Shown here piece after piece: positions 1 to 12,754 of a DNA stretch of 64,000 nucleotides. The translations under genes were made by a program, and so were the position numbers. The stretch is taken from positions 9,789,001 to 9,853,000 of the forward strand of contig NC_081822.1 of assembly GCF_030704535.1 (NCBI RefSeq), in the 5' to 3' direction. The notes under the pieces were generated by a model. That model searched no databases and was not told where the DNA came from. It saw nothing but the letters and a program-made list of their open reading frames with translations. Numbering within the stretch: position 1 is the stretch's first letter; every line of letters begins with the position of its first letter. Source of the DNA: Vitis vinifera (Eukaryota > Streptophyta > Magnoliopsida > Vitales > Vitaceae).

Positions 1-284
1 TTTTTAAATAAATGAGTATAAATATATTAAAAAAATTAAAGATAATCTTAGTAAAAAATTTGATAAATATGATTATAATTTTAAATATAGATTCATGTGG
101 ATAAAATTTCACAAAAAAAAAATAGTGGAAAGAAAGAACATTGCTAAAACTACAAAAACAAAATATGCAATTACAAAAATTTGATGATGAAATTTAAAAA
201 TAAAATTCGAAACAATTCTTGAGTGAGAGAATTTGAGTGGGGAAAAAATATTTGAGTGGAAAAAAATGGGAAAGTTTTTCGAAA

Positions 285-760
285 TCACTTTAAATCCTTA
301 ACAAAAAGTAGTCTTATACACCCTTGTACAATTAGTAAATTTGTCTTGTACAATTAGTGTAATACCCTTGTACAGTTAGTGTAATACCCTTGTACAATAT
401 CTCAAATTTCATACATCATTTTATGAATATCTAACAATAGGTCGGTTAACCATGTTTGCATCGGTTTGGTTTTAAAAAGGAAAAAAAATTGTTGTATAAT
501 TTTGTTTTACAATCATCATAAGTGAGGTACCTATTAAAATGACCATATACAAGTTAGATAAAATTCATGAGATGAATGTATGCTTAACTAATGTGTGTAA
601 GAAATGTCATTTATCTTTGGTTAAGGGAAATAAACAAACAAGTTTTTTAAAATCACTTAAAATCCTTCACAAATAATAGTCTTGTACACCCTTGTACAGT
701 TAGTATATTTGTCATGTACACTTAGTGTAAATACCTTGTACAGTGACTAAAAAAAAAACG
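285..760. repeat. Duplicated CCCTTGTACA-rich block
   Basis: Two copies of a ~115-130 bp block (about 285-415 and 645-760) share the order AAATCACTT, AATCCTT, AGTCTTRTACACCCTTGTACA and TTAGT, about 360 bp apart. Inside each copy the short unit CCTTGTACARTTAGT recurs. No coding capacity is visible. It may be a remnant of a small mobile element or a local duplication in the distal promoter. Confidence 0.65.
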
Positions 761-837
761 TTATTTTATTTTATTTTCAATGCAAAATGTAATTAAAAAT
801 AAGACAAAGAAATTACTTAAAAACTATTATTTAAGCC

Positions 838-1100
838 AAATTTATTTATTTATTTCCTTTTATTTTTGGAAATAAAGAAAAAAGAATAAAAAATTTATTT
901 AACCATAAGAAATATGAATATAAGATCAGTTGGAAAATTTTAAATTTATTTATTTATTTCATTTTATTTTTGGAATTAAAGAAATAAAAAATTAAAAATT
1001 TATTTAATCATAAAAAATATTGATATAAGATATATTAAAAAATAGAAATAACCCCAAATTTATTTACTTATTTCATTTTATTTATTAAATTAGAAATTAA
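838..1100. repeat. Tandem ~105-114 bp AT-rich repeat
   Basis: The phrase AAATTTATTTATTTATTTC followed by an ATTTTATTTTTGGAA stretch starts at about 838, 942 and 1056, giving roughly two and a half diverged tandem units with spacing of 104 and 114 bp. No function is visible. Confidence 0.6.
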
Positions 1101-1843
1101 TTTATTTTAATAGATTAAAATGTGCACAATTTATTTATTACTTTGTTAATTATGGATATATTAAAATTTTCGATAAAAAATAAATAAAGAAAATAAAATT
1201 AAAAAGAGTAATAAATATATATAATTTAGTTATTTAATTATTTTTCATGTAAAAGATGGTCCCACAAAAAACATATAATTGATCAATTTCTTTGTTTAAT
1301 CATAAACATACTATTTTTTTTATTATTAAAATAAATAATGAAAAAAAATAAAAATGGATAATCAATGAATGAAATTTAGTTCTTTTTATTATTTTCATAT
1401 AAAAAATAGTACTAAATAAGGTTTTCAATTTTTATTTTTTAAAATAGTTTTCATTTTTTAATTAAATGTTTTTTCAAAAAGAAAATATAAAAAATATAAA
1501 TCATATTACTATTTTTTAGAAAGTATTTTTTAAAATAGCTTTCGAACATAATTTTTCTTTATTTATAATTTAAAATAGAAAATAATGTTGATTTTCAATT
1601 ATTTATAAAAAAATTAAAATAATGAAAAATCCAAATTGTTAAAATAGAATTATTATGGTTGCATGAATAATGGTGCAATAAAGACAAAAAAAAAAGTTTA
1701 TGTGAAATGTCATTGGGTATTTTAGTCCATCACTATTTAATGTCCTTAAAAGGTAATGTATAGAAATTTGAAGGATATATTGGTCTTTTAACATCTCATA
1801 TCCTTTCCATCAATTATGGAAGTTATATAGACCAAATGTTAAT

Positions 1844-1867
1844 TTTTGGGCCCAATTGGGCCCAAAA
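1844..1867. promoter_or_regulatory. Palindrome with two GGGCCC boxes upstream of CYP82 gene 1
   Basis: A perfect 24-bp palindrome is centred on AATT, with a GGGCCC box on each side, about 80 bp before the start codon. GGGCCC/TGGGCC motifs resemble site II elements bound by TCP factors in plant promoters (known). A role here is inference. The equivalent position upstream of the second P450 gene is unrelated sequence. Confidence 0.45.
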
Positions 1868-1942
1868 CACAATTCTCCCCTCGAAATATGGTAGTATAGA
1901 TAGATGCTTAAGCTGGAAAAACACCGACAGATCGATCTAACC

Positions 1943-4208
1943 ATGGCGGTGCCACACTCCAGCAGTCTTCTTCAATACCTAAATGTTACCACGATCGGAG
2001 TGCTTGGCATACTTTTTCTTTCCTACTATCTATTAGTACGGAGATCCAGAGCTGGTAAGAGAAGAATAGGACCTGAAGCAGCTGGTGCATGGCCAATAAT
2101 CGGTCACCTACACCTCTTAGGTGGGTCACAGCTCCCTCATGTAACATTGGGAACCATGGCCGACACATATGGGCCGGTCTTCACAATTCGTCTTGGGGTG
2201 CATCGAGCTTTGGTGGTGAGTAGCTGGGAGATGGCTAAAGAATGCTTGACCACCAATGACCAGGCTGCATCCTCGCGTCCCGAACTTTTAGCCTCAAAAC
2301 ATTTGGGCTACAACTACTCCATGTTTGGTTTCTCTCCGTACGGTTCTTACTGGCGTGAAGTGCGCAAGATAATCAGCCTAGAGCTACTCTCTAACCGCCG
2401 CCTAGAGCTGCTGAAGGACGTCCGAGCTTCAGAAGTGGTGACATCTATAAAAGAGCTATACGAGCTCTGGGAAGAGAAAAAAAATGAATCGGGCCTTGTC
2501 TCGGTGGAGATGAAGCAGTGGTTTGGAGACTTGACTCTGAACGTAATTCTTAGGATGGTGGCAGGGAAGCGTTATTTCAGTGCTTCAGATGCAAGTGAAA
2601 ATAAACAGGCGCAGAGGTGCCGGAGAGTGTTCAGGGAATTCTGTCATTTGTCAGGGCTCTTTGCGGTGGCGGACGCTATTCCTTTTCTTGGATGGCTAGA
2701 CTTGGGGAGACATGAGAAGACCCTAAAGAAGACAGCAAAAGAAATGGACAGTATTGCTCAAGAATGGTTAGAGGAGCACCGTCGGAGGAAAGACTCCGGT
2801 GAAGTTAATAGTACGCAAGACTTCATGGATGTGATGCTGTCAGTTCTTGATAGCAAAAACCTTGGTGATTACGATGCTGATACCGTCAATAAAGCCACAT
2901 GCCTGGTATACATTATTGGAACACCCACATATCATATATATTTGCATATTATCAGGGCTAGCTTTATTTCCATAGGTACTTCTCTTAATTTTGAAGTGTT
3001 ACACTGCAATAATCAAATAAATTTTATTTTTTATTTTTTAAAAATAAAATTTAAAAATATATATACCGCTGAAAGAATTGATTTCAGAAAATTATTCTTT
3101 GAGAACTCCTTTGATAAACTGAGCCATGTTTCTAGGGAATACTAAATATGATGTTTTTAAAAACGGCTTAATTTGTAATTTTATTTTTGAGCAAGTTGCA
3201 AAATACTTTATCTTCCAATTTTCATTTTGGTCAGCAATAAGGGGCAATAAGGGGTTATCCAGGTTTCCGAAGTTATATTTAATTTCCCTCGTAGAAAATA
3301 AGTGAGATCTTGAAATCAAAAGTTTAATCATGTTTGCTTGAATAAGAAACTTGAAGATCCTGTAAAGAGATGACATATATCGTTTGGGCAATATACCTAT
3401 GTAAGAGATGGTTGGTTTAGAATTTTTCTCTTAAACCATATATAGGAGAAAATGGAAAAAAAAATACTGTTATTTTTGTACTAGGCCATACTATTTAATA
3501 GTGTCTAAAGAGAGTTTCATTACATGCTATCAAACAATTAATTTTGTCTCATCACCTGCGTAATCTTAAGTTGTTATCTTTTGTGTTATGTAGGCTCTAA
3601 TTGTAGGAGGTAGTGACACAACAGTTGTCACTTTAACTTGGGCGCTCTCTCTTCTATTAAACAATCGTGACACCTTAAAAAAGGCACAAGAAGAATTAGA
3701 TATTCAAGTTGGCAAGGAAAGATTAGTGAATGAACAAGATATCAGTAAATTGGTCTATCTCCAAGCCATTGTTAAAGAGACATTACGATTATATCCGCCA
3801 GCAGCACTTGGAGGACCACGTCAATTCACTGAGGACTGCACCTTGGGTGGTTACCATGTCTCCAAAGGCACCCGATTAATATTGAATCTTTCCAAAATCC
3901 AAAAGGATCCAAGAATTTGGATGAGTCCAACAGAATTCCAACCAGAGAGGTTTCTAACCACCCATAAGGACCTTGATCCTCGAGAAAAACATTTTGAATT
4001 TATACCATTTGGTGCCGGTAGAAGAGCATGTCCAGGAATAGCTTTCGCTCTTCAAATGCTACATTTAACATTGGCCAATTTCTTACAGGCATTCGACTTT
4101 TCAACTCCATCAAATGCACAAGTTGATATGTGCGAGAGCCTTGGACTTACAAACATGAAATCTACCCCACTTGAAGTTCTCATTTCTCCACGCATGTCTT
4201 TGTTATAG
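1943..4208 (+). CDS. Cytochrome P450, CYP82 family (gene 1 of cluster), two exons
   Basis: Predicted ER-anchored haem monooxygenase using NADPH-P450 reductase. Exon 1 is 1943-2905 and exon 2 is 3594-4208. The 688-bp phase-0 intron has GT at 2906 and AG at 3592-3593. The product is 525 residues, normal for CYP82. Visible in order: an N-terminal membrane anchor (residues ~15-35), the family segment [18 protein letters not shown], the C-helix WREVRK, the I-helix GGSDTT at the start of exon 2, KETLR (ExxR), FQPERF, and the haem loop [10 protein letters not shown] with the ligand Cys467. I chose ATG 1943; an in-frame ATG at 1904 would add 13 residues. CYP82 enzymes act in terpenoid, alkaloid, flavonoid and coumarin metabolism, so the substrate is unknown. 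Closest in feel to CYP82D47-like proteins. No disabling lesion was seen. Confidence 0.93.
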
Positions 4209-4744
4209 TCTTTACAACTAAAATATTGAAATAAAGAGGTCAAAGCAGGCCTAGCTAGCTAGTCTTAGTTTAAATACATCTTGAGTTAGCCTTAAGATGC
4301 ATAAGATAAGATTTAGGAGTGTATTAAAAATAGTTTGGACTGAAAATGATGTATGGTAAACTAAACTATAATCTATTCCAATAAAAGTATAGTATTATAT
4401 ATTATTTGGCCAACCTTTTAAAATTTAGCATCATAAATTTGAACATATATATAAACCTTAGTCTAACTTTATTTCTCTATTTTGTGTAGTTTATTGACAC
4501 TTTTTTTTTTTCCTTTTTTTCACCAAAACAGGTAATACATAGTCTTTTCAAAAATATTACCTATATAAGAATTTTATTATTACATAATTAGAGGATGTTT
4601 GGTAAATCAATATAATGGCTTAATGACTTATTTAAGTCTTAACTAGATTAAGAATATTTGGTAAAATAACTTAAAGAATAAATTAATTATTTTAACTTAG
4701 TACTTAAAATTAAATACTTGACCAAGCAAAAAAAAAAAAAAAAA
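4209..4744. other. Intergenic spacer after CYP82 gene 1
   Basis: An AT-rich spacer that includes the presumed 3' UTR and ends in a pure A-tract (about 4728-4744) exactly where base composition changes. No gene seen. A TGTTTGGTAAA motif near 4600 resembles MITE ends, but no partner end was found. Confidence 0.5.
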
Positions 4745-7700
4745 CTTTTATGGAATAAGGGCGAGAAGGAAGAGAAAAAGGATTAGTAGTTGCCTAGCCG
4801 AGGAACTTGAGGCCGACATTCAGAGTGCGGTCCCGGAGTTCAAGACGCCGCCTAAAACTAGTGTCGATCATAGAGAGGCATTTATTTTTCAATGAAACAA
4901 ACCTCATCTCTTGTTCTCTCCCGCCTCAACAGCAGAGCTAAGTGCGGATACAGATCTAGATGCAAGATGATCTCGAACCGATTTCATAACCACCATCCAT
5001 CACCAACCAATCACATTCCACATCCCACTTCAAACTTTTTTATTCCTCAGGCAGCCTCCTCTATAAAGGCAGTCTAGCTTTAAAGGCAGGTGAACTGGGT
5101 CAAGAAGGAGTTTGACTGCTGGGAAGGGATAGGATCCTACTCGAAGCACTCCACCACGAATAAGAGTCTCTGGGTTGGATAGGCAGTAGAGATAGGAACT
5201 CCTATATGTAGGGTGGGCTTTCAAGATAGAGGTGCACTACTCCATTTGTAAAGGGCTTTCTCTCATAGGGAAAGAGAATGATTAAGGAATACCAATTAAA
5301 GAAGGGTGGTCGTAGATCAGATATCGATTAACTGCTTGCCAGCCTATCCCGAATTGACCAGTTGACCAAGCAGGAATACCTATACTAATTGCGACATGAG
5401 AGACCGATAGAGTTTAATAGACAGCTGACAGCTCGCGATTGAGAGACTTTCTAGTTGAGTTGACAGAGAAGCGATTACAAGGGATAGGGGAAAAAAGACA
5501 GATGGCGCACATATTGACTTAGCAAAAAGCAGTTAGCGGGACTCAGTTCGAGGTTTTATTCCTCTTTCCTGATTCGTGAATAGATGGGACTCTTTCATTT
5601 TGCTTTCTTTCTTCACTTCGATCTCTGCCACTCTCGCCTGTCAGAGATAGCCTGGTCTTTTAAAGTATACGATTTCCAGGTTATTAAATTCCTAAATTCA
5701 TTCCAATTGGGGAATAATAAAAGATGTTATTAACTTCAAGTAATCCCAATATTTATAGCTAAAGCCCTAGAGGACGCGTTCTTAAACCTTTTCGCTACGT
5801 GAAATTTAAGCAAGATCCCGTCGGTTCTATCTTTAGCGAAATCTTCCCTTAGCTTTGATGCCAGGTGATCAAAAGAGATTACCGAATAGAGCTCTTACTC
5901 AAACCATCATTCTTTTCTAGTTATCACACTCAGATAGAGGGAAGATTTAGATTTGTATCCCAACTTATTAATCCAACTTCCACGAGGTAAGTCAAATGCT
6001 CTATGGGCGATGTTTAAGCAATGTCTACGAACCTAGACAAAAAGGGCTTTCATTACCATGTTGGAATTTTGAACAACACCGCCTACCAGTCGGTATACGA
6101 CGACAAAAAGGCTCAGAGAAGCGTTTAGCGAGTTTGATGGGGCCCAGATTGTCGTAAAGTTTAACAAAGCATGGGGGTCTCTTTGTGACTATGCAATTAA
6201 AAAGAACGAACAACCTCTGACTTGGAGGGAAGAAAGCCTCGCCCAAATAAAGGAATGGGTCAATGCCAAGAAAATTCATAGGAAGACCGATACAGAAACA
6301 AAACTAAAAAAGATTGATAGGATGTCAAACAAAGAGGATAGGTTCCAAGTTTATGAGGATTTAGTATTTGCGCAAAAGTTCCTATCTTTCTATTCCTCGA
6401 TCAAGTCTGTTTTCGATGATTTGAAAATCTTAAAAGACATCAAGAGAGAACACCTTGTCAAATAGAATTTATACGAGCATGGGAAACCCAATGAATACGA
6501 CATTGAGGAATTGAATTGGGGGAAAAAGACTGACTTATTTATTGCTTGATTTGATTGCCTATCAACTTGCTTTTAGTAGACCCATCAAAACAACTATTCC
6601 TTTTTTAGGAGTCGAGTACCTAAAAAACGATCATTCTCCATTTTCTGTCAAAAGTGCTCCGAATCTACTTTGCTAACTCATAGAGAAATGACTTCGTGGG
6701 GGCTCACGATTACTACAATTTATGGGTATTTTTTTAGTTCCATGAACCAAACACGGGAAGCACAGTCATTGGAGCATCCGAAACAGGAACGACTTATGCT
6801 AACACACTCCTTAAGATTCTGGATGGGCATGTCGACTTGACTCCAAATACAATCAAATTATAACAAAAAGAAGAAATGTACTTATAAGAATCAAAATTCT
6901 TGCAAATAAACTTCCCTTGTGTGTTAGGGACCCTTTCAAGCAAGGTTCCAAACATGAAGATTCTTTTCCAATAAAAAGATTGTAGAAGAGGCACAGATCA
7001 GATCATAGAAACCTTGTGGGGTTGCATACAACGCCAAATAACAAGTAGCGCTTTCGTACAACGAGAGAGGATAAAGAAGTCACCCTAATCAACTACAACG
7101 AATGCAAATGTGTATTATTACCAAACCTAATACCACTAGATTCATTTCTTAGTTATATAATATAGTAGCAAACATGCAGAGAGAAACAATACCCATACCT
7201 GTTGCGAATTCACAAGGAAACATGGCAGCGAGAAATTTTTTACGGACGGATCATTCATCACTCAATTAGGCCAAATAGCAAGGCTATACACTGTGGCGTA
7301 GAATCCAGCAGGAAGACGACTTTATGAAAATGAAAAAGATCCCCATAGTGATACTTGACATAGAATCGAAAAGAAGCCAAAGCTACCAGTACGTAGAAGA
7401 TGCGGGGGAAGATGATACAGGACTTTCTTTAATTGATTTTGCCATTATCCCCCTGAAGAAAAAAAAAAGACAAAATATATTATTATATATTTAATAACAT
7501 ATGTAAATGGAGGGAGGCACCCTTATTTTGTTGAAATACATCCGTGTGACGGAAGACAACCCATCTGGTACCTACCACTACTCGAAAACCACTTTATCCA
7601 ACGGTGTGGAGAAGTTAAAACGAACATTGTCAAAATTACGCAACTGGGCCCCTTCTTGAGTGAAAATGGCAAAGAGAAGAGGAAGTCAGAAAAACTCTAC

Positions 7701-9690
7701 CCATATTGATCAAACTATACCAAAGCAAAGTCTCATGCAAAAAAGAAATGAAACAAAAGAAGGCAAGACGAGCAAGAATTTGGGATAACATGTTTCATAA
7801 ACGAATTTAGCCCTCAAGAACAGAAAGCATAGGTTGATGAACTCATTAGACAAGCCGAGAACACATACAACTACCCAAGATTCTGGCTAGAGCTGTGCAC
7901 AAGTAGGAACTTTAGCCGCCACTAGTACGTACGACAAGTGCAGTGCTTCTGCCCTCTTATCTTGTTCCTGAACTGGAGGTACACTTGGCCCCTTGTTACA
8001 TGACTTTTTTATATCTTTATGGTCTGAGATATCAAGTCGTAATACCATTGGTTCTTTGATAAAAGTTTGTAATGCACCAATGGTGTTTTAGTTGCCCCTT
8101 GAGGGAACCGATCCTTGTGGTAGAGGGCCAAGAAAAGATAGCGTGCTTGTGTTGAAAGCGAGCAAGCGGGCAAACGGGTGAACGAATCACCAACCGAACT
8201 AGACACTCGGTTACTAGGAGCATCCCTTTATCAGCATCTTCATAACTGTCTTCAAGCTTCTAGGCCTCAGAAACACAATAGAATCTCGTGACCGAGTGAA
8301 GGGCGAATGAGCTACCACGTCCCAGCTAAAAATCTTACTCGATTTTAGCTACTCCCGTAACCGTCCCTTTGAGTACTTATGGCAATTCTTTACCTTATTT
8401 ATACCCATCTTAAAGGATGGGACTTGATTTATCATTTGAATTTCTGTCCAAAAATTGGACTGAAAGTGAATATGTTTTCTCTATTGTAGAAGTTTACATC
8501 TGGAGCTCCCTCGAGTGGTATTTGTTGGTCGTAAGTCAAAAAAGGAAAGGAATGAGGGGCAGGACCGAAGACCTACAACCATAGGCTAGAGACTGAAGAA
8601 TCCCGTAACCTATTTTGAGAAGGGCAAGCGAGTTTAAGCATAGTCATTCGATTTGACGCCTACCTCTTTCGAGATGATAGAGAAAGGAGAGTAGGAGCAC
8701 GAGAAGGATCAGGCGATTCTGATTGTTAGCTAGAGCGGAACGAAGAGAGGCAGATGGAGTTTTTGAAGCCGACAAAGTGATTTACTATATTGTGGAGCTT
8801 CCACCAACAGTAGTTTTTCCACCATAAAGGGAGAGATATTGCGCTAGGTCAACTCGAGCATAAGGTTACAGATAGACTTCTTCCGTTCAATCAGATGGGA
8901 CTCTTTGTTGAGAGTTCTAAAGCTAGGTTTGCCACTTTAAACCCAGCAGATGCAAAGCAAAAGCCAAAAAACTAGCAACTCTCTTACTTTAACTAATTGC
9001 TTGACTCATTTCTATCCGATCAGCACTGGTTTATGCTGTCTCGAAAACAGGAACTTAGGATTTTTATACCGAGATTCAAGACAAGAAGTCTCGATATTCC
9101 TTATATGGGAAAAAAAAGGAAGTGGAACCTTCTAAAGGCCCGAGTTACGATGTTTCAAGTTCAATGAAGGAAATTAAGAGAACTTGAAAAGGAACCATGA
9201 CTCTATTAGCTTAGTAGCTTAGCTTTGTAAGCTTGCTTCTTTGGTTAGACAGAAAGCATCCTACTTACTATTGAAGTGGAAATCATTCTCTAGGTCGATA
9301 ATAAAATAGCGATTTCAAAGTAGAGAGAAGGACAGACTATATAGGAATTTCTTAGGGCAAAATTCTCAAGGGCTAGCTAGCAAGAAAGTGATAGTCATGG
9401 TTACAGCGAGTGAGCATATTGGATTAAGTTTACAATCTCCGATATTATCCATTTCAGAATCTTTCACTATCGAGGGGAAATTGTTTTTTTAAGAAAAGGG
9501 GGGGGGGGGGAAGCGATCCAGACGAGGACAGTCTCAGAGGATATTCAGGTTATCACACACAGAGTGTGGGTCCATGCGAGCAAGGCTTAGTAGCTTTCCA
9601 TGATGATCCAGCCGATCAAATATGATTCTAGCCAAAGCCAGTTGGGAGAAATGAATTTCTTGGGCCTTACCCGGCATCTAAGGTTCCCTT
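4745..9690. other. Compositional island, candidate nuclear mitochondrial insertion (NUMT)
   Basis: Across this block base composition shifts to roughly balanced, from the strongly AT-rich flanks. The texture (GAAAG/CTTTC runs, AAGCAAGC words, many short unrelated ORFs, no TE ends) resembles plant mitochondrial spacer DNA. The left edge is an A-tract; the right edge fades out near 9690. A run of twelve G's lies near 9500. I recognised no rRNA, tRNA, cox, nad, atp or ribosomal protein gene, so the organelle origin is inferred from style alone. A mitochondrial-plasmid remnant or an unrelated foreign segment is also possible. No TIR or LTR structure was seen at its edges. Confidence 0.5.
6073..6465 (+). 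pseudogene. ORF remnant of unknown family inside the compositional island
   Basis: This frame is open for 130 codons between stops at 6070-6072 and 6463-6465 but has no ATG near its 5' end. From about 6117 it reads as a plausible soluble protein fragment rich in Lys, Glu and aromatic residues, including AWGSLCDYAIKKNEQPLTW and YEDLVFAQKFLSFYSSIKS. The segment just upstream (6073-6115) reads better in another frame, which suggests an old frameshift. I do not recognise the family. A degraded mitochondrial or mitochondrial-plasmid ORF is one possibility. Confidence 0.35.
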
Positions 9691-10469
9691 GCTTAATTTA
9701 TTCTTTATCTCAATTTTTTTTTCCTTCACTTATCCATGTTCAATAAAACCATATTTTACAATTATGACTTTGAATTTACAACTCATCTTTTATAGTAAAT
9801 ATTTTTGTAATTTATTTACAATACTTTAAATGTAAATATTTAACAACTAAATTTATTATTATTATTTAAGATTAGTAAAAATATAAATATTAGTTAAAAT
9901 GAATGAAGATAAATATATAGATTTTATAATTTAAAATAAATATTAAGTTAATTCTATTAAACAATCCTAATATTAAAAGTAATAAATAAGTAATAAATTT
10001 TAATTTAATAATTTAACTTAAAATTAATTTAATCAAATTATTAAATAATAAATATTAAGTTTCATCCCGGAAGTGAACGTTAATCTCAACCACCTTGACA
10101 CAATTAAATATTGAACCATAAGTTAACATCGGAGCATATAATTAATTCATTTCAAAGATCACGGAAGATCCTTTTGGTAACGTGGCTCCATTGATATAGC
10201 ATTCTATTTATTGACCGCTACGTATTATATAAATTTAAAGATCATGGAGAGGATCTTGTTGGCAATCATTCGTAAGGAGAAGGGCAGTTTCCTTCATAAA
10301 ATAATACACTTTGAATAAAAGTAATCTACACAACATCATAGCAGATGCAAGCAATTTTGGACGGATTACGAAAGTCAAACCTACTGGGCCACGCCCGTTA
10401 CAACATCTCGAAATATGGTAGTATAGATAGATGCTTAAGCTGGAAAAACACCGACAGATCGATCTAACC
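9691..10469. other. Upstream region of CYP82 gene 2
   Basis: AT-rich to about 10070, then of normal composition. A TATATAAATT box lies near 10213-10222, about 250 bp before the start codon. At 10407 the sequence becomes almost identical to the leader of gene 1. Nothing else coding was seen. Confidence 0.5.
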
Positions 10470-12566
10470 ATGGCGGTGCCACACTCCAGCAGTCTTCTTC
10501 AATACCTAAATATTACCACGATCGGAGTGCTTGGCATACTTTTTCTTTCATACTATCTATTAGTACGGAGATCCAGAGCTGGTAAGAGAAGAATAGCACC
10601 TGAAGCAGCTGGTGCATGGCCAATAATCGGTCACCTACACCTCTTAGGTGGGTCACAGCTCCCTCATGTAACCTTGGGAACCATGGCCGACAAGTACGGA
10701 CCGATCTTCACTATCAGGCTCGGGGTGCATCGAGCATTGGTGGTGAGTAGTAGGGAGGTGGCCAAAGAATGTTTCACCACCAATGACTCGGCTGTATCCG
10801 GCCGTCCCAAACTGGTAGCCCCAGAACATCTGGGTTACAACTACGCCATGTTCGCTTTCTCCCCTTACGATGCTTACTGGCGTGAAGTGCGAAAGATAGT
10901 CAATACAGAGCTACTTTCCAACCGCCGCCTAGAGTTGCTGAAGGACGTTCGAGCCTCAGAGGTGGAGACATCCATAAAAGAACTGTACAAGCTCTGGGCG
11001 GAAAAGAAGAACGAATTGGGGCATGTTTTGGTGGAGATGAAGCAATGGTTTGGTGACTTGTCTATGAACGTGATTTTAAGGATGGTTGTTGGAAAAAGAT
11101 ACTTTGGTGTTGGAGCCGGCGGTGAGGAGGAAGAGGCCCGGCGGTGCCAGAAGGCCATTAGGGAATTCTTTCGTTTGCTGGGGCTCTTTGTGGTGAAGGA
11201 TGGGATTCCTTCCCTCGGATGGTTGGACTTGGGAGGACACGAGAAGGCCATGAAGAAGACTGCAAAAGAAATAGACAGCATTGCTCAAGAATGGTTAGAG
11301 GAGCACCGTCGGAGGAAAGATTGGGGTGAAGATAATGGTATGCATGATTTCATGGATGTGTTGCTCTCAGTCCTCGACGGCAAAGCCCTTCCTGAGTACG
11401 ATGCCGATACCATCAACAAAGCCACTTCCATGGTACTCCAAAGTTTTCCCCTTTATATATAAAAGAAGAAAACATAATTTTCTTGAAATTGCTTGCACAT
11501 AATTATTTTTTTTCTAATAAAAATGGAGTAGACCTTGATAGTGAAGCATTTTTCTTATGGTGAAGCCTCTCAATCCCAATGTAGTGCTTTTAAAGTAGGT
11601 TATGTACATTTCTGGATTACTTATTGTCAGGGTCTAAAATGAATTCCTGTGAAAGGTCAAAATGTTAGGAAGGGGCATGTTAAACACTATGGTTTAAGGT
11701 TTGTTTAATTTGAAATGCAGACACAATATTTTCATTAACATTTTGTTCCAATCTAGCTAGCTAGCTAGCTAGCCCGTGAAATTGCCCTGTTCACCCCCTA
11801 CTTAACCAGTTTCAAAGACACACAAGGTTGTAATATGTAAAAAACAACTTGAGAAGAGAGTCGATCATATTAGACCTATTGCTGAACCTGAAGCAGCCAT
11901 TTATTTTATGTGTCTTCAATTTCTGGCTTTTATGTTTTGCAGGCTCTGATTTCAGGAGGTACTGACACCATGACTGTTACCCTAACATGGGCACTTTCAT
12001 TGATATTAAACAATCGTGAAACCTTGAAGAAGGCTAAAGAGGAATTGGATACCCATGTTGGCAAAGAAAGATTAGTTAATGCATCGGATATTAGCAAGTT
12101 GGTCTATCTTCAAGCAATTGTTAAGGAGACATTACGACTACGTCCTCCCGGACCACTGTCAGGACCACGCCAATTCACCGAAGACTGCATTATTGGTGGT
12201 TACCATGTCCCTAAAGGCACCCGACTAGTGTTGAACCTCTCAAAGCTCCATAGGGATCCAAGTGTATGGTTAGACCCTGAAGAGTTTCAGCCAGAGAGAT
12301 TTCTCACCACCCACAGAGACGTTGATGCTAGGGGTCAGCATTTCCAACTACTGCCATTTGGTGCAGGTAGAAGATCATGCCCTGGAATAACTTTTGCCCT
12401 TCAAATGCTACATTTGGCACTGGCTAGTTTCTTACATGGATTTGAGGTCTCAACTCCATCAAATGCACCTGTCGATATGAGCGAGATTCCTGGACTAACA
12501 AACATTAAGTCCACCCCACTTGAAATTCTCATAGCTCCTCGCCTGCCTTATAATTCTTATAAATGA
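10470..12566 (+). CDS. Cytochrome P450, CYP82 family (gene 2 of cluster), two exons
   Basis: Predicted ER-bound monooxygenase and close paralogue of gene 1. Exon 1 is 10470-11432 and exon 2 is 11943-12566, with a 510-bp phase-0 GT-AG intron containing a short (CTAG)n run near 11753-11772. The product is 528 residues. Visible: the N-terminal anchor, [25 protein letters not shown], the I-helix GGTDTM (Met where many P450s have Thr/Ser), KETLR followed by [15 protein letters not shown], and the haem loop [10 protein letters not shown] with ligand Cys467. An in-frame ATG at 10431 would add the same 13 residues as in gene 1. The first ~285 bp are nearly identical to gene 1, while the rest of the exon is clearly more diverged. 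Substrate unknown. Confidence 0.94.
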
Positions 12567-12754
12567 AAACCAAACATAACGTTGGAAAGCTTCCTTATAA
12601 AGTGTTGGAGTTAATATGCTGCAGTCTTTTACCTTCATGTTTAACTCAATTCTTTTACGTGCTTGCATGAAAAAAAAGGGACCATACACCAACCCAATTT
12701 AAGCGTAAAATAAAAAAACAAATTATGCTTTCCTACAATCAAACAGTAATTCTA

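Larger units (their letters stand above)
1..1879. other. AT-rich upstream region of the first P450 gene
   Basis: This stretch is very AT-rich and I see no gene in it. It contains two internal repeat sets, listed separately, and ends in the presumed promoter of the first CYP82 gene, where a TATATA-like motif lies near 1823-1829. Confidence 0.6.

Noticed and set aside
1904..1942. Upstream in-frame ATGs as the true starts of CYP82 genes 1 and 2 (1904 and 10431)
   Set aside because: The charged 13-residue extension would precede the membrane anchor and is not typical of CYP82; the ATG at 1943/10470 has a better context (ACCATGG).
4745..9690. Chloroplast origin or an rRNA/tRNA cluster in the compositional island
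   Set aside because: I could find no recognisable plastid gene, rRNA segment or tRNA cloverleaf by eye.
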